Positions 51,248 through 61,737 are shown, counted from the stretch's first letter. The stretch is DNA of 62,434 bases from an uncultured Microbacterium sp. (GCF_945952435.1 NZ_CAMFHZ010000021.1:1-62434), one strand, 5' to 3'. Made by a program: numbers and translations. The notes: generated by a model from the letters alone, not told the origin.

Positions 51248-52096
51248 TCAGGCGAGGGGGACGGGGACGATCCCGAACGGCGCCAGTCCTGCGGCGCCGC
51301 CGTCCTCGGCCGTGAGCACCCAGATGCCGTCCTCGTGCCGGGCGACGCTGTGCTCCCAGTGCGATCCGTCGGAGCCGTCGACCGTCGTGACCGTCCAGTC
51401 GTCGTCCTCGACGTAGGTCTGGTCAGAGCCCGCGGTGACCATCGGCTCGATCGCGAGCACCAGCCCTGGCTTCACCTCGGCACCGCGATCCGGGGTGCGG
51501 TAGTTGAAGAGGCTCGGCGCCTCGTGCATCTTGCGTCCGATGCCGTGCCCGACGTACTCGCGGAGGATCCCGTAGGGACCGCCGAGAGCGCTCGGACCCG
51601 CTCCGAGGATGTGATCCTCGATCGCCGCGCTGATGTCCCCCAGGTGACGTGCGGTCGCCATCGCGGCGACACCCGCCCACATCGACCCCTCCGTCACGCG
51701 CGAGAGCGCGGAGCGCGCCTCGACCAGGGCGGGCTGCTCCGGATCCGGCACGACGAGGGAGATCGCGCTGTCCCCGTTCCAGCCGCGGAACTGCGCGCCG
51801 CCGTCGATCGACACGAGGTCCCCCGGCTGGAGCACCCGGGATCCGGGGATCCCGTGCACGACCTGATCGTTGACCGAGATGCACGTGGCATGCCGGTAGC
51901 CGCGCACGAGCTTGAAGTTCGACTCCGCACCACGATCGACGATCACCCGATCGGCGATCGCGTCGAGCTCGCCGGTGGTGACGCCGGGGCGCACCGCGGC
52001 GCGCACCGCCGCGAGCGCCGCCGCCGTGATGAGGCCGGGCTCCACCATGGCCTCGAGCTGGGCGCGGCTCTTGTAGATCGACCGCCGGAACGCCAC
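51248..52096 (-). CDS. map: Methionine aminopeptidase, type I
   Basis: 282 residues. Removes N-terminal Met from nascent proteins. Metal ligands lie in SIDGGAQFRGWNGDSA (two Asp), GHGIGRKMHEAP (His), IEPMV (Glu) and HWEHSV (Glu); the substrate His is in NDQVVHGIPG. The start is GTG at 52096, 1 nt after the adk stop, so translation is coupled. Confidence 0.95.
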   Translation of the reverse strand: MAFRRSIYKSRAQLEAMVEPGLITAAALAAVRAAVRPGVTTGELDAIADRVIVDRGAESNFKLVRGYRHATCISVNDQVVHGIPGSRVLQPGDLVSIDGGAQFRGWNGDSAISLVVPDPEQPALVEARSALSRVTEGSMWAGVAAMATARHLGDISAAIEDHILGAGPSALGGPYGILREYVGHGIGRKMHEAPSLFNYRTPDRGAEVKPGLVLAIEPMVTAGSDQTYVEDDDWTVTTVDGSDGSHWEHSVARHEDGIWVLTAEDGGAAGLAPFGIVPVPLA

Positions 52097-52097
52097 G

Positions 52098-52712
52098 TCA
52101 GACCGCTGCCGTGCGGGCCAGACCGCGCGCGGCGAGCGCGGCGAAGATGCGCTCGGTGATCTCGTCGAGACCGCCGACCCCGTCGATGCGGTCCACGATG
52201 CCCTTGGCGCCGTACGCCTCGAGGATGGGAGCCGTCTCGCGCTCGTAGATGTCGAGGCGATGCGAGATCGCCTCCGGGGTGTCGTCGGCGCGGCCCTGCT
52301 CCGTCGCGCGGAGCTCGAGACGCTGGATGCTCTCCTCGCGCGGCACGTCGAGGAGGATCACGGCGTCGAGCGACGTGCCCTGCGCGGCGAGGAAGTCGTC
52401 CAGGTGGACCACCTGCGCCGCGTTGCGGGGGTAGCCGTCGAGCAGGAACCCGTTGGCCGCATCCGGCTGGGAGATCCGATCGCGCACGAGGGCGCCGGTC
52501 AGCTCGTCCGAGACGAGGTCGCCCGTGTCGAGGACGGCGGTGACCTGCTTGCCCAGATCCGTGCCCTCCTTGATGTGGGCGCGGAAGATGTCGCCCGTCG
52601 AGATCACGGGGATCCCGTACGCCTCGGCGATCCGCACGCCCTGCGTGCCCTTGCCGGATCCCTGCGGCCCGACGATGAGCAGCCGGGCGGTGTTCTGAGC
52701 GGATGCCGTCAT
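52098..52712 (-). CDS. adk: Adenylate kinase
   Basis: 204 residues. Interconverts AMP and ATP with 2 ADP. P-loop IVGPQGSGKGTQ near 14-25, AMP site GYPRN near 93 and TEQGRADDTPEAISHRL show the short LID form without zinc cysteines. Overlaps the secY stop by 4 nt (ATGA). Confidence 0.96.
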   Translation of the reverse strand: MTASAQNTARLLIVGPQGSGKGTQGVRIAEAYGIPVISTGDIFRAHIKEGTDLGKQVTAVLDTGDLVSDELTGALVRDRISQPDAANGFLLDGYPRNAAQVVHLDDFLAAQGTSLDAVILLDVPREESIQRLELRATEQGRADDTPEAISHRLDIYERETAPILEAYGAKGIVDRIDGVGGLDEITERIFAALAARGLARTAAV

Positions 52713-54037
52713 CGGAGGAGCCCTTCGTAGTGGCGCTGCTGCAGCTGCGCGTCGATCTGCTTGACCGTCTCCAGACCCACGCCGACGATGATGAGGATCG
52801 AGGCGCCCCCGAACGGGAAGTTCTGGTTCGCGCCGACCGTCGCCAGGGCGATCAGCGGGATGAGCGCGATGATGCCGAGGTAGAGCGAGCCGGGCAGCGT
52901 GATGCGCGTGAGCACGTAGTCGAGGTACTCGGCGGTCGGGCGCCCCGCGCGGATGCCCGGGATGAAGCCGCCGTACTTCTTCATGTTGTCGGCGACCTCG
53001 ACCGGGTTGAACGTGATCGCGACGTAGAAGTACGTGAACCCGATGATGAGGAGGAAGTACACCACCATGTAGATCGGGTGGTCGCCCTTGACGAAGTACG
53101 TCATGATCCAGGTCGCCCACGCCGGCGGCGTCTTGCCGTCCTGCGGGATGTTGAACTGCGCGATCAGCATCGGGATGTAGAGCAGCGAGGAGGCGAAGAT
53201 CACGGGGATCACGCCCGCCATGTTGACCTTGATCGGGATGTAGGTGTTGGTGCCGCCGTAGGTGCGGCGGCCGACCATGCGCTTGGCGTACTGCACCGGG
53301 ATGCGCCGCTGGGACTGCTCGATGAACACGACGAGCGTCATGACGACGATGCCGATCACGAGCACGAGCAGGAAGGTCTCGAAGCCCTTGGTCTGCCAGA
53401 TGCTCCACATCGCACCGGGGAAGGTCGCGGCGATCGAGGTGAAGATGAGCAGCGACATGCCGTTGCCGATGCCCTTCTCGGTGACGAGCTCGGCGAACCA
53501 CATGATGAGGCCGGTACCGGCGGTCAGCGTGATGATGAGCAGGATCTGCGCCCACCACACGTCGTTCGTCAGCAGCTGCTTGCAGGAGGCGACGCCGGTG
53601 CTGCCGAACAGCTGCCCGCTGCGCGCGACCGTGACGAGCGTCGTCGACTGCAGCAGCGCGAGCGCGATGGTCAGGTAGCGCGTGTACTGGGTGAGGCGGG
53701 CCTGACCGGCCTGACCCTCCTTGTGCAGCGTCTCGAAGTGCGGGATCACCACGCGCAGCAGCTGGGTGATGATCGTCGCCGTGATGTAGGGCATGACGCC
53801 GAGGGCGAAGATCGACAGCTTCAGCAGGGCGCCACCGGAGAAGAGGTTGACGAGACCCAGCAGGCCCTCTGTCCCCGAGTTCTGCGCGAGGCAGTCGGTC
53901 ACGTTCGGGAAGCTCACGAACGGAGCGGGGATGGTGGCTCCGAGGCGGTAGATCGCGATGATCGCGATCGTGAAGCCGATCTTGCGACGCAGATCCGGCG
54001 TGCGGAAGATCCGCGCGATGGCGCTAAACAAAAGCAT
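52709..54037 (-). CDS. secY: Preprotein translocase subunit SecY
   Basis: 442 residues with ten membrane helices forming the translocation pore. Starts IARIFRTPDLRRKIGFTIAI; contains MPYITATIITQLL near helix 2, the cytosolic loop AKRMVGRRTYGG and the closing ETVKQIDAQLQQRHYEGLLR. It would secrete the large EPS-associated proteins. A hairpin (54093-54122) precedes it. Confidence 0.97.
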   Translation of the reverse strand: MLLFSAIARIFRTPDLRRKIGFTIAIIAIYRLGATIPAPFVSFPNVTDCLAQNSGTEGLLGLVNLFSGGALLKLSIFALGVMPYITATIITQLLRVVIPHFETLHKEGQAGQARLTQYTRYLTIALALLQSTTLVTVARSGQLFGSTGVASCKQLLTNDVWWAQILLIITLTAGTGLIMWFAELVTEKGIGNGMSLLIFTSIAATFPGAMWSIWQTKGFETFLLVLVIGIVVMTLVVFIEQSQRRIPVQYAKRMVGRRTYGGTNTYIPIKVNMAGVIPVIFASSLLYIPMLIAQFNIPQDGKTPPAWATWIMTYFVKGDHPIYMVVYFLLIIGFTYFYVAITFNPVEVADNMKKYGGFIPGIRAGRPTAEYLDYVLTRITLPGSLYLGIIALIPLIALATVGANQNFPFGGASILIIVGVGLETVKQIDAQLQQRHYEGLLR

Positions 54038-54092
54038 GCCTCCTGAAAGGGATGACGCCCGAGCAGGGACAGTCGCTTCCCAGGGTAACGCA

Positions 54093-54122
54093 AGAGGGGC
54101 CGGAGCAATCTCCGACCCCTCT
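54093..54122 (-). terminator. Hairpin between rplO and secY
   Basis: AGAGGGG pairs with CCCCTCT, and CGGAG with CTCCG, around loop CAAT with one mismatch. It lies just beyond the rplO stop and may partially terminate the spc transcript so that secY, adk and map are expressed less than ribosomal proteins. Confidence 0.65.
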
Positions 54123-54132
54123 CGACAGGGTG

Positions 54133-54654
54133 TTACTTGACGGATCCGCCGGCGGCGACGATCTTCTGCTCGGCAGAGCCGGAGACCTTGTCGACCGACA
54201 CGGTCAGCGCCACGGCGATGTCGCCGTTGCCCAGGACCTTGACCTTCTCGTTCTTGCGAACCGCGCCCTTGGCGACCAGGTCGGCGACGGTCACATCGCC
54301 CCCGGCCGGGTAGAGCTCCGCGAGCCTGGCCAGGTTCACGACCTGGTACTCGACGCGGAACGGGTTCTTGAACCCGCGCAGCTTCGGGGTGCGCATGTGC
54401 AGCGGCATCTGCCCACCCTCGAAGCCGACGCGCACGGTGTTGCGGGCCTTGGTGCCCTTGGTGCCGCGACCGGCCGTCTTGCCCTTGGAGCCCTCACCGC
54501 GACCCACGCGGGTCTTGGCGGTGTTGGCGCCGGGGACCGGACGCAGGTGGTGCACCTTGAGCACGCCGGGTCGCGAGGCCTGGGCCTCGGCAGCCTTGGC
54601 GGCGGCCGGCTTCTTGGCGGCGGTCTTCGTCGCCGCTTCCTTCTTCTCAGCCAT
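54133..54654 (-). CDS. rplO: 50S ribosomal protein L15
   Basis: 173 residues. The core begins [40 protein letters not shown] residues after a 30-residue Ala/Lys-rich N-terminal extension, and ends with [17 protein letters not shown]. The start overlaps the last base of rpmD. Confidence 0.96.
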   Translation of the reverse strand: MAEKKEAATKTAAKKPAAAKAAEAQASRPGVLKVHHLRPVPGANTAKTRVGRGEGSKGKTAGRGTKGTKARNTVRVGFEGGQMPLHMRTPKLRGFKNPFRVEYQVVNLARLAELYPAGGDVTVADLVAKGAVRKNEKVKVLGNGDIAVALTVSVDKVSGSAEQKIVAAGGSVK

Positions 54655-54839
54655 TAGTCGATCTCCTCAACCTTGACGAGGTGAGCGACCGTGCGGACGT
54701 AGCCGCGGGTCTGGGCGTCGTCGGGACGGACGACCGAGTCGCCGATCCGCTTGAGGCCGAGGGAACGCAGCGTGTCGCGCTGGTTCTGCTTCTCGCTCAC
54801 CTTGGACTTGACCTGCGTGACCTTGAGGCGCGCAGCCAT
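54654..54839 (-). CDS. rpmD: 50S ribosomal protein L30
   Basis: 61 residues. [21 protein letters not shown] and [20 protein letters not shown] are typical. The start shares a base with the rpsE stop and the stop abuts rplO. Confidence 0.96.
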   Translation of the reverse strand: MAARLKVTQVKSKVSEKQNQRDTLRSLGLKRIGDSVVRPDDAQTRGYVRTVAHLVKVEEID

Positions 54840-55531
54840 CAGGCACCTGCCTTCTGCGCAGCAACGGCCTCGGCCTCTGCGCGGACGAGACGCGCCGGGG
54901 CGACCTGGTCGAACTCGAGGCCACGACGCGCGGCGACCGCACGGGGCTCCTCGAGCTGCTTCAGGGCCTCCACCGTCGCGTGCACGATGTTGATCGTGTT
55001 CGACGAGCCGAGCGACTTCGACAGCACGTCGTGGATGCCGGCGCACTCGAGCACGGCGCGGACCGGACCACCGGCGATGACACCGGTACCGGCGGCGGCC
55101 GGACGCAGCAGCACGACGCCGGCAGCGGCCTCGCCCTGCACGGGGTGCGGGATGGTCGACGCGGAGCGCGGGACGCGGAAGAAGTTCCGCTTCGCCTCCT
55201 CGACACCCTTCGAGATCGCGAGGGGGACCTCGCGGGCCTTGCCGTAGCCGACACCCACGAGACCGTTGCCGTCGCCCACCACGACGAGCGCGGTGAAGCT
55301 GAAGCGACGGCCACCCTTGACGACCTTCGACACGCGGTTGATGGTCACGACGCGCTCGAGGAACTGGTTGTCCCCGCGGTCGCGCGAGTTGCGGTCGCGT
55401 CCGCCCTGACCGCGGTCACGGCCACCACGGCCGCCGCGGCGCTCGTCGCGCTGCGGAGCCTCGGTACCGGCCGCCGTCTCGGCGGGAGCCGTAGCCGTCT
55501 CGGTCACTTCGTTCTCCTTGTTGTCACTCAC
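54839..55531 (-). CDS. rpsE: 30S ribosomal protein S5
   Basis: 230 residues. Core from about 58 ([21 protein letters not shown], then [22 protein letters not shown]). The N-terminal extension includes an Arg/Gly/Asp-rich stretch near 32-55, longer than in most bacteria. S5 guards decoding accuracy. 4-nt overlap with rplR. Confidence 0.97.
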   Translation of the reverse strand: MSDNKENEVTETATAPAETAAGTEAPQRDERRGGRGGRDRGQGGRDRNSRDRGDNQFLERVVTINRVSKVVKGGRRFSFTALVVVGDGNGLVGVGYGKAREVPLAISKGVEEAKRNFFRVPRSASTIPHPVQGEAAAGVVLLRPAAAGTGVIAGGPVRAVLECAGIHDVLSKSLGSSNTINIVHATVEALKQLEEPRAVAARRGLEFDQVAPARLVRAEAEAVAAQKAGA

Positions 55532-55887
55532 AGTGCCAGACCCCCTTCGCGGGCGCCGTCGGCGATGGCCGCGACGCGACCGGCGTACCGGTTGCCCCCA
55601 CGGTCGAACACGGCCTCGGAGACACCGGCGGCCTTCGCACGCTCGGCGACGAGCTCGCCGACCTTGCGGGCCTTGGCGGTCTTGTCACCGTCGAACGACC
55701 GCAGGTCGGTCTCGAGGGTGGAGGCGCTGGCCACGGTGCGGCCCTTGCTGTCGTCGACGAGCTGCACGAAGACGTGACGCGCAGAACGGGTGACGACGAG
55801 GCGCGGACGCACCTCGGTGCCCTGGATCTTCTTGCGAAGACGGGCGTGACGACGCGAACGGGCGTCGGACTTCGTCTTGATCGCCAT
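55528..55887 (-). CDS. rplR: 50S ribosomal protein L18
   Basis: 119 residues. [31 protein letters not shown] at the start and [24 protein letters not shown] at the end. Binds 5S rRNA with L5. Starts 2 nt after rplF ends. Confidence 0.97.
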   Translation of the reverse strand: MAIKTKSDARSRRHARLRKKIQGTEVRPRLVVTRSARHVFVQLVDDSKGRTVASASTLETDLRSFDGDKTAKARKVGELVAERAKAAGVSEAVFDRGGNRYAGRVAAIADGAREGGLAL

Positions 55888-55889
55888 GG

Positions 55890-56426
55890 TTACTTACCAC
55901 TCTTTCCGGCCTTGCGACGCACGACCTCGCCGGCGTAGCGCACGCCCTTGCCCTTGTACGGCTCGGGCTTGCGGATCTTGCGGATGTTCGCAGCCGCCTC
56001 GCCGACGGCCTGCTTGCTGATGCCGCTGACGGTGAGCTTGTTGTTGCCCTCGACCGTCAGGGTGATCCCGGCGGGCGGGTCGACCAGGACGGGGTGCGAG
56101 AAGCCCAGGGCGAACTCGACCGAGCTGCCCTTCTGCTGCACGCGGTAGCCCGTGCCGACGACCTCGAGACCCTTGGAGTAGCCCTGGGTCACGCCGATGA
56201 TGTCGTTGCTGATGAGGGTGCGGGTCAGACCGTGCAGCGAACGCGAGGAGCGCTCGTCGTCCGGACGGGTGACGAGAACCTGGTTCTCCTCGACCGACAC
56301 CTCGATGGGGGAGGCCACGGTGAGCGAGAGCTCGCCCTTCGGGCCCTTCACCGAGACGTCGCGGCCGTCGACCGAGACGGTCACGCCCGCGGGGATCTCG
56401 ATGGGAAGTCGTCCAATACGCGACAT
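55890..56426 (-). CDS. rplF: 50S ribosomal protein L6
   Basis: 178 residues with two similar domains. [21 protein letters not shown] and the closing [22 protein letters not shown] motif are diagnostic. Six nt after rpsH. Confidence 0.97.
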   Translation of the reverse strand: MSRIGRLPIEIPAGVTVSVDGRDVSVKGPKGELSLTVASPIEVSVEENQVLVTRPDDERSSRSLHGLTRTLISNDIIGVTQGYSKGLEVVGTGYRVQQKGSSVEFALGFSHPVLVDPPAGITLTVEGNNKLTVSGISKQAVGEAAANIRKIRKPEPYKGKGVRYAGEVVRRKAGKSGK

Positions 56427-56432
56427 TTCAGA

Positions 56433-56831
56433 TCACCACACGTAGGCGAGAACTTCTCCGCCCACGCCCTTCTGCTCTGCCTGGCGGTCCGTGAGGAGCC
56501 CCGAGGAGGTGGACAGGATCGCGACGCCGAGGCCGCCGAGCACCTTGGGGAGCTCCGTGGACTTCGCGTACACGCGGAGGCCGGGCTTCGAGACGCGCTT
56601 GATGCCGGCGATCGACCGCTCGCGGTTCGGGCCGTACTTCAGCTCGATCGTGAGGTTCTTGCCGACACGGGCGTCGGAGACCTCCCAACCGGCGATGTAG
56701 CCCTCCTGCTGGAGGATCTCGGCGATGTGGGTCTTCAGCTTGCTCGACGGCAGCGTCACGGAATCGTGGTGCGCCGAGTTCGCGTTGCGCAGACGGGTCA
56801 GCAGATCTGCGACCGGGTCTGTCATCGTCAT
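56433..56831 (-). CDS. rpsH: 30S ribosomal protein S8
   Basis: 132 residues. [23 protein letters not shown] and [32 protein letters not shown] are typical. S8 is the translational repressor of the spc operon in E. coli. The 217-bp upstream gap holds an AT-rich stretch and a palindromic repeat instead of rpsN. Confidence 0.97.
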   Translation of the reverse strand: MTMTDPVADLLTRLRNANSAHHDSVTLPSSKLKTHIAEILQQEGYIAGWEVSDARVGKNLTIELKYGPNRERSIAGIKRVSKPGLRVYAKSTELPKVLGGLGVAILSTSSGLLTDRQAEQKGVGGEVLAYVW

Positions 56832-56945
56832 AGTTGTCTTCTTTCGTTCATGAGGTTCCGGCTGCCGTTACACGGCAGACGGCCTGCGATGAGCACGCAA
56901 TTTTCAATTGTTCCATACCGCGGATCGCTGTGCGAACCGCGGAAA

Positions 56946-57042
56946 GGTCGTTGAGCGAGGCGGCGGAGCCGCCGAGCCGAAACGCGCTGTCCTGACGGAC
57001 CCGTTTCGTCTCGGCCGCCTTCGGCGTCCTCGCCCAACGACC
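56946..57042. repeat. Palindromic intergenic repeat, copy 2
   Basis: GGTCGTTGAGCGAGG (56946-56960) is the near-perfect inverse of CCTCGCCCAACGACC (57028-57042), one mismatch in 15. Inner parts include CGAAACGCG and CGTTTCG. About 97 bp, between rplE and rpsH, related to the copy at 49756-49868. Confidence 0.85.
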
Positions 57043-57048
57043 CCGGTA

Positions 57049-57636
57049 TCAGGCCGCGTCGTTCGACTTGAACGGGAAGCCGAGGTGGCGGAGCAGCGCC
57101 CGGCCCTCGTCGTCGTTCTTCGCCGTGGTGACGACGGTGATGTCGAAACCGCGGACGCGGTCGATCTTGTCCTGATCGATCTCGTGGAACACGCTCTGCT
57201 CCGTGAGACCGAAGGTGTAGTTGCCGTTGCCGTCGAACTGCTTGTCCGAAAGACCGCGGAAGTCGCGGATACGGGGCAGCGCGAGGTTCACGAGGCGGTC
57301 CACGAACTCCCACGCGCGGTCGCCGCGGAGGGTGACGTGCGCGCCGATGGCCTGCCCCTCGCGCAGCTTGAACTGCGCGATGGACTTGCGGGCCTTCGTG
57401 ACGATCGGCTTCTGGCCGGTGATCTTGGTGAGGTCGTCGACCGCACCATCGATCACCTTGGAGTCGCGCGCCGCCTCACCGACACCGGTGTTGACGACGA
57501 CCTTGACCAGGCCGGGGATCTGCATGACGTTCTCGTAGCCGAACTCGTCCTGCAGAGCCTTCTTGATCTCGTTGTTGTACTTCGCCTTCAGGCGGGGCTG
57601 CACGGTGACAGCACCCGCGGCGTCAGCAGCCGCCAT
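57049..57636 (-). CDS. rplE: 50S ribosomal protein L5
   Basis: 195 residues. [26 protein letters not shown], then [22 protein letters not shown] and [21 protein letters not shown]. Binds 5S rRNA. The start abuts the rplX stop. Confidence 0.97.
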   Translation of the reverse strand: MAAADAAGAVTVQPRLKAKYNNEIKKALQDEFGYENVMQIPGLVKVVVNTGVGEAARDSKVIDGAVDDLTKITGQKPIVTKARKSIAQFKLREGQAIGAHVTLRGDRAWEFVDRLVNLALPRIRDFRGLSDKQFDGNGNYTFGLTEQSVFHEIDQDKIDRVRGFDITVVTTAKNDDEGRALLRHLGFPFKSNDAA

Positions 57637-57995
57637 CAGAGGTCCTTACCGCTCTTCTTCGCGTAGCGCACGCGGACCGTGCGCTTCACGCCGTCCTTGG
57701 ACTGCTCCTCGACGCGGTGACCGACGCGGGTCGGCTTCTTCGTCTCGGGGTCGACCAGGGCGACGTTCGAGATGTGGATGGGGGCCTCGATGGTCTCGAT
57801 GCCGCCCGTCTTGGTGCCACGCTGCGTCTGGCCGACGCGCGTGTGCTTGGTGGCGTAGTTCACGCCCTCCACGATCACGCGGTTCTGCTCGACGAGGACC
57901 TCGAGGACCTTGCCCTGCTTGCCGCGGTCGCCGCCCTTTTCCTGCTTGCGGCCCGAGATGACCTGAACGAGGTCACCCTTCTTGATGTTCGCCAT
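57636..57995 (-). CDS. rplX: 50S ribosomal protein L24
   Basis: 119 residues. KOW motif [26 protein letters not shown] near the start and [23 protein letters not shown]. An assembly initiator of the large subunit. Three nt after rplN. Confidence 0.97.
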   Translation of the reverse strand: MANIKKGDLVQVISGRKQEKGGDRGKQGKVLEVLVEQNRVIVEGVNYATKHTRVGQTQRGTKTGGIETIEAPIHISNVALVDPETKKPTRVGHRVEEQSKDGVKRTVRVRYAKKSGKDL

Positions 57996-57998
57996 GAG

Positions 57999-58367
57999 TT
58001 ACAGCACCTCCGGGGCGAGCGAGACGATCTTCATGAACTTCTTGTCGCGAAGCTCACGACCGACCGGTCCGAAGATGCGGGTGCCGCGGGGCTCCCCGTC
58101 GTTCTTCAGGATCACGGCGGCGTTCTCGTCGAACTTGATGTACGAGCCGTCGGGACGGCGGGTCTGCTTCACGGTGCGGACGATGACGGCCTTGACGACG
58201 TCACCCTTCTTGACGTTCCCACCGGGGATCGCGTCCTTGACCGTGGCGACGATGATGTCGCCCAGGCCCGCGTAGCGACGGCTGGAGCCGCCGAGCACGC
58301 GGATCGTGAGCAGCTCCTTGGCGCCGGTGTTGTCGGCGACCTTGAGTCGGGACTCGGTCTGGATCAC
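57999..58367 (-). CDS. rplN: 50S ribosomal protein L14
   Basis: 122 residues, standard length. [20 protein letters not shown] and [32 protein letters not shown] are almost invariant. Overlaps rpsQ by 4 nt. Confidence 0.98.
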   Translation of the reverse strand: MIQTESRLKVADNTGAKELLTIRVLGGSSRRYAGLGDIIVATVKDAIPGGNVKKGDVVKAVIVRTVKQTRRPDGSYIKFDENAAVILKNDGEPRGTRIFGPVGRELRDKKFMKIVSLAPEVL

Positions 58368-58684
58368 TTTGCCTTCTCCAGGATCTCCACCAGACGCCAG
58401 CGCTTGGTGGCGCTCAGCGGGCGGGTCTCGTTGATGAGGACGAGGTCGCCGATGCCGGCGGTGTTGTTCTCGTCGTGCGCCTTGACCTTCGTCGTGCGGC
58501 GGATGACCTTGCCGTACAGCGGGTGCTTCACGCGGTCCTCGACCTCGACGACGATGGTCTTGTCCATCTTGTCGCTGACGACGTAGCCGCGGCGCGCCTT
58601 GCGGTAGCCGCGGGCGTCGGCGTCGCGCACGTCGTGTGCGGCGTGCTCGACGACGGCCTCGGCAGCAGCCTTCTTCTCAGCCAT
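58364..58684 (-). CDS. rpsQ: 30S ribosomal protein S17
   Basis: 106 residues. The core from about 28 ([33 protein letters not shown]) follows a 25-residue Ala/Glu/Asp-rich extension absent from E. coli S17. The start abuts the rpmC stop. Confidence 0.97.
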   Translation of the reverse strand: MAEKKAAAEAVVEHAAHDVRDADARGYRKARRGYVVSDKMDKTIVVEVEDRVKHPLYGKVIRRTTKVKAHDENNTAGIGDLVLINETRPLSATKRWRLVEILEKAK

Positions 58685-58998
58685 TACTCGGCCTCCTCCT
58701 TCGGCGCGTCAGCCTCGTCGGCCTTCTTCGCCTTTGCCTTGGACGCCTTCTTGGCCGGAGCCTCGACCGGAGCGGGCGTCGCACGGATGCCCAGCTCGCG
58801 CTCGCGGATCACGGTGTAGAGGCGCGCGATGTCGCGCTTGACGGCGCGGATGCGGCCGTGGCTCTCCAGCTGGCCGGTCGCCGACTGGAAACGGAGATTG
58901 AACAGCTCCTCCTTGGCCTTGCGCAGCTCCTCGACGAGGCGCTGGTCTTCGAACGTGTCGAGCTCGGTCACACCGAGCTCCTTGGTGCCGATCGCCAT
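58684..58998 (-). CDS. rpmC: 50S ribosomal protein L29
   Basis: 104 residues. [31 protein letters not shown] is the conserved helical core. About 35 further residues form a Lys/Ala then Glu-rich C-terminal tail. L29 sits at the nascent-chain exit and helps dock trigger factor. ATG at 58998 overlaps the rplP stop by 1 nt. Confidence 0.96.
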   Translation of the reverse strand: MAIGTKELGVTELDTFEDQRLVEELRKAKEELFNLRFQSATGQLESHGRIRAVKRDIARLYTVIRERELGIRATPAPVEAPAKKASKAKAKKADEADAPKEEAE

Positions 58999-59417
58999 TA
59001 CGCGTCGCCCTCCTCGCGCTTGATGATGCGTGCCTTGAGCGGCAGCTTGTGAATGGCTCGGGTGAGCGCCTCGCGAGCGAGCTGCTCGTTGACGCCCGCG
59101 ACCTCGAAGAGGACGCGGCCCGGCTTGACGTTGGCGACCCACCACTCGGGGGAACCCTTACCGGAACCCATGCGGGTCTCGGCCGGCTTCTTCGTGAGCG
59201 GACGGTCGGGGTAGATGTTGATCCACACCTTGCCGCCACGCTTGATGTGACGCGTCATCGCGATACGAGCGGACTCGATCTGACGGTTGGTCACATACGC
59301 GGGGGTGAGGGCCTGGATGCCGAACTCGCCGAAGGAGACCTTCGTGCCGCCGGTGGCCTGGCCATCACGCTTGGGGTGGTGCTGCTTGCGGTACTTGACC
59401 TTGCGAGGGATAAGCAT
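58998..59417 (-). CDS. rplP: 50S ribosomal protein L16
   Basis: 139 residues. [27 protein letters not shown] start and [24 protein letters not shown] core. It helps form the A-site region. The start abuts rpsC. Confidence 0.98.
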   Translation of the reverse strand: MLIPRKVKYRKQHHPKRDGQATGGTKVSFGEFGIQALTPAYVTNRQIESARIAMTRHIKRGGKVWINIYPDRPLTKKPAETRMGSGKGSPEWWVANVKPGRVLFEVAGVNEQLAREALTRAIHKLPLKARIIKREEGDA

Positions 59418-60169
59418 CAGGCAGACGCTCCTTCTGCGACGGGAGCCTCGTTGCGCGGCCCGCGGCGGCGGTCGCCACGGTCGTCACGACGGGACTTCGG
59501 TGCGTTGGCCTGCTCGCGAGCAAGCTCCTTGTTGGTGAGGTCGCCCTTGTAGATCCAGACCTTCACGCCGATGCGGCCGAAGGTGGTCTTGGCCTCGTAG
59601 AAGCCGTAGTCGATGTTCGCGCGCAGCGTGTGCAGCGGCACACGACCCTCGCGGTAGAACTCCGACCGGCTCATCTCGGCGCCGCCGAGACGACCCGAGA
59701 CCTGGATGCGGATGCCCTTGGCGCCGGCGCGCTGTGCGCCCTGCAGACCCTTGCGCATCGCGCGGCGGAAGGCCACGCGGGCGGAGAGCTGCTCGGCGAT
59801 GCCCTGGGCGACCAGCTGAGCGTCGGCCTCGGGGTTCTTGACCTCGAGGATGTTCAGCTGGATCTGCTTGCCCGTGAGCTTCTCGAGGTCGCCGCGGATG
59901 CGCTCGGCCTCGGCGCCGCGGCGGCCGATGACGATGCCGGGGCGCGCGGTGTGGATGTCCACACGCACGCGGTCGCGGGTGCGCTCGATCTCGATGTTGC
60001 TCACGCCGGCGCGGTCGAGCTGCGTCTGCAGGAGCTTGCGGATCCGGATGTCCTCGGCCACGTAGTCGGCGTAGCGCTGACCCGGCTTGGTCGAGTCAGA
60101 GAACCACCGGGACACGTGGTCCGTGGTGATGCCGAGGCGGAAGCCGTACGGGTTTACCTTCTGTCCCAT
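59417..60169 (-). CDS. rpsC: 30S ribosomal protein S3
   Basis: 250 residues. [23 protein letters not shown], the KH domain with [25 protein letters not shown] and the C-terminal [15 protein letters not shown] basic/acidic tail of about 30 residues follows. Forms the mRNA entry channel. Abuts rplV. Confidence 0.97.
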   Translation of the reverse strand: MGQKVNPYGFRLGITTDHVSRWFSDSTKPGQRYADYVAEDIRIRKLLQTQLDRAGVSNIEIERTRDRVRVDIHTARPGIVIGRRGAEAERIRGDLEKLTGKQIQLNILEVKNPEADAQLVAQGIAEQLSARVAFRRAMRKGLQGAQRAGAKGIRIQVSGRLGGAEMSRSEFYREGRVPLHTLRANIDYGFYEAKTTFGRIGVKVWIYKGDLTNKELAREQANAPKSRRDDRGDRRRGPRNEAPVAEGASA

Positions 60170-60549
60170 TACTTGCTCGCCTTCTCGTTCTTGGCGACCT
60201 CAGGGGTGGCCAGCACGACCGTGATGTGGCTCGTGCGCTTCTTGATCTGGAACGCGCGTCCCTGGGCGCGGGGCTGGAAACGCTTGAGCGTCGTCCCCTC
60301 GTCCACGAAGGCGTTCTTCACGTACAGGTCCTGCTCGTCGAGGTACTCACCGTCGCGATCAGCCTTGACCTGAGCGTTCGCCATGGCCGAGTGCACGAGC
60401 TTGTAGATGGGCTCGGAGGCGCTCTGCTGCGCGAACTTCAGGATGGCGAGGGCCTCAGCGGCCTGCTTGCCCTTGATGAGCGCGACGACACGACGAGCCT
60501 TCTGAGGGGTCACGCGGATGTGTCGCACACGTGCGATGGACTCCACCAT
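60169..60549 (-). CDS. rplV: 50S ribosomal protein L22
   Basis: 126 residues. [21 protein letters not shown] and the exit-tunnel loop [23 protein letters not shown]. Changes in that loop give macrolide resistance in other bacteria; none is evident here. Confidence 0.97.
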   Translation of the reverse strand: MVESIARVRHIRVTPQKARRVVALIKGKQAAEALAILKFAQQSASEPIYKLVHSAMANAQVKADRDGEYLDEQDLYVKNAFVDEGTTLKRFQPRAQGRAFQIKKRTSHITVVLATPEVAKNEKASK

Positions 60550-60583
60550 TTCTCTCTCCTCTGTCTCTCAGACAGTCGCCGCG

Positions 60584-60865
60584 TCAGCGGCGACGGCCCT
60601 TCTTGTCGTCCTTCTCGTGGCCGCGGAAGGTGCGGGTGGGCGCGAACTCGCCCAGCTTGTGACCGACCATGGTCTCGGACACGAACACGGGGATGTGCTT
60701 GCGTCCGTCGTGCACGGCGATGGTGTGTCCCAGCATGGCGGGGATGATCATCGACCGGCGCGACCAGGTCTTGATGACGTTCTTCGTGCCGGCTTCGTTC
60801 TGACCGATCACCTTGCGAAGCAGGTGCTCGTCGACGAAGGGGCCCTTCTTAAGACTGCGAGGCAT
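60584..60865 (-). CDS. rpsS: 30S ribosomal protein S19
   Basis: 93 residues. [41 protein letters not shown] and [18 protein letters not shown]. Contacts S13 and the A-site tRNA region. 34 nt before rplV. Confidence 0.98.
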   Translation of the reverse strand: MPRSLKKGPFVDEHLLRKVIGQNEAGTKNVIKTWSRRSMIIPAMLGHTIAVHDGRKHIPVFVSETMVGHKLGEFAPTRTFRGHEKDDKKGRRR

Positions 60866-60877
60866 CTTCTCTTACTC

Positions 60878-61717
60878 CTACTTGCGCTTCTTGCCAGCGT
60901 TACGGCGACGCACGATGTACTTGTCGCTTTCCTTGTTGGCGTGACGGGTCCGACCCTCAGCCTGGCCCCAGGGGGTGACGGGGTGACGACCACCGGACGT
61001 CTTGCCCTCACCACCACCGTGCGGGTGGTCCACCGGGTTCATCGCGACACCGCGGACGGTCGGGCGCACGCCCTTCCAGCGCTTGCGGCCGGCCTTGCCC
61101 CAGTTGATGTTGGACTGCTCGGCGTTGCCGACCTCGCCGATCGTCGCACGGCAGCGCGCGTCGACGTTGCGGATCTCGCCCGAGGGCAGACGGAGCTGCG
61201 CGTAGGGGCCGTCCTTCGCGACCAGACGCACGGAGGCGCCGGCCGAGCGGGCCATCTTCGCACCGCCGCCGGGACGGAGCTCGATGGCGTGGATGACGGT
61301 ACCCGTCGGGATGTTCTTCAGCGGGAGGTTGTTGCCCGGCTTGATGTCGGCCGAGGCGCCCGACTCCACGACGTCGCCCTGCTTCAGCTTGTTCGGCGCG
61401 AGGATGTAGCGCTTCTCGCCGTCGAAGTAGTGCAGGAGCGCGATGCGCGCGGTGCGGTTGGGGTCGTACTCGATGTGAGCGACCTTGGCGTCGATGCCGT
61501 CCTTGTCGTTGCGACGGAAGTCGATGACGCGGTACTGGCGCTTGTGCCCACCACCGATGTGGCGGGTGGTGATGCGGCCCTGGTTGTTACGGCCACCGGT
61601 CTTGCTCAGCGGACGCAGCAGCGACTTCTCCGGCGTCGATCGGGTGATCTCGGCGAAGTCGGCCACCGACGAGCCGCGGCGACCCGGGGTCGTGGGCTTG
61701 TACTTGCGAATAGCCAT
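60878..61717 (-). CDS. rplB: 50S ribosomal protein L2
   Basis: 279 residues. [45 protein letters not shown] and [31 protein letters not shown] with the invariant His of the last motif. Essential for subunit association and the peptidyl transferase centre. Confidence 0.98.
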   Translation of the reverse strand: MAIRKYKPTTPGRRGSSVADFAEITRSTPEKSLLRPLSKTGGRNNQGRITTRHIGGGHKRQYRVIDFRRNDKDGIDAKVAHIEYDPNRTARIALLHYFDGEKRYILAPNKLKQGDVVESGASADIKPGNNLPLKNIPTGTVIHAIELRPGGGAKMARSAGASVRLVAKDGPYAQLRLPSGEIRNVDARCRATIGEVGNAEQSNINWGKAGRKRWKGVRPTVRGVAMNPVDHPHGGGEGKTSGGRHPVTPWGQAEGRTRHANKESDKYIVRRRNAGKKRK

Positions 61718-61737
61718 GTTCTGTCCTTATCCCCCGG

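Noticed and set aside
56832..57048. A small rpsN gene
   Set aside because: No frame with the zinc-ribbon or S14 core was found on either strand.
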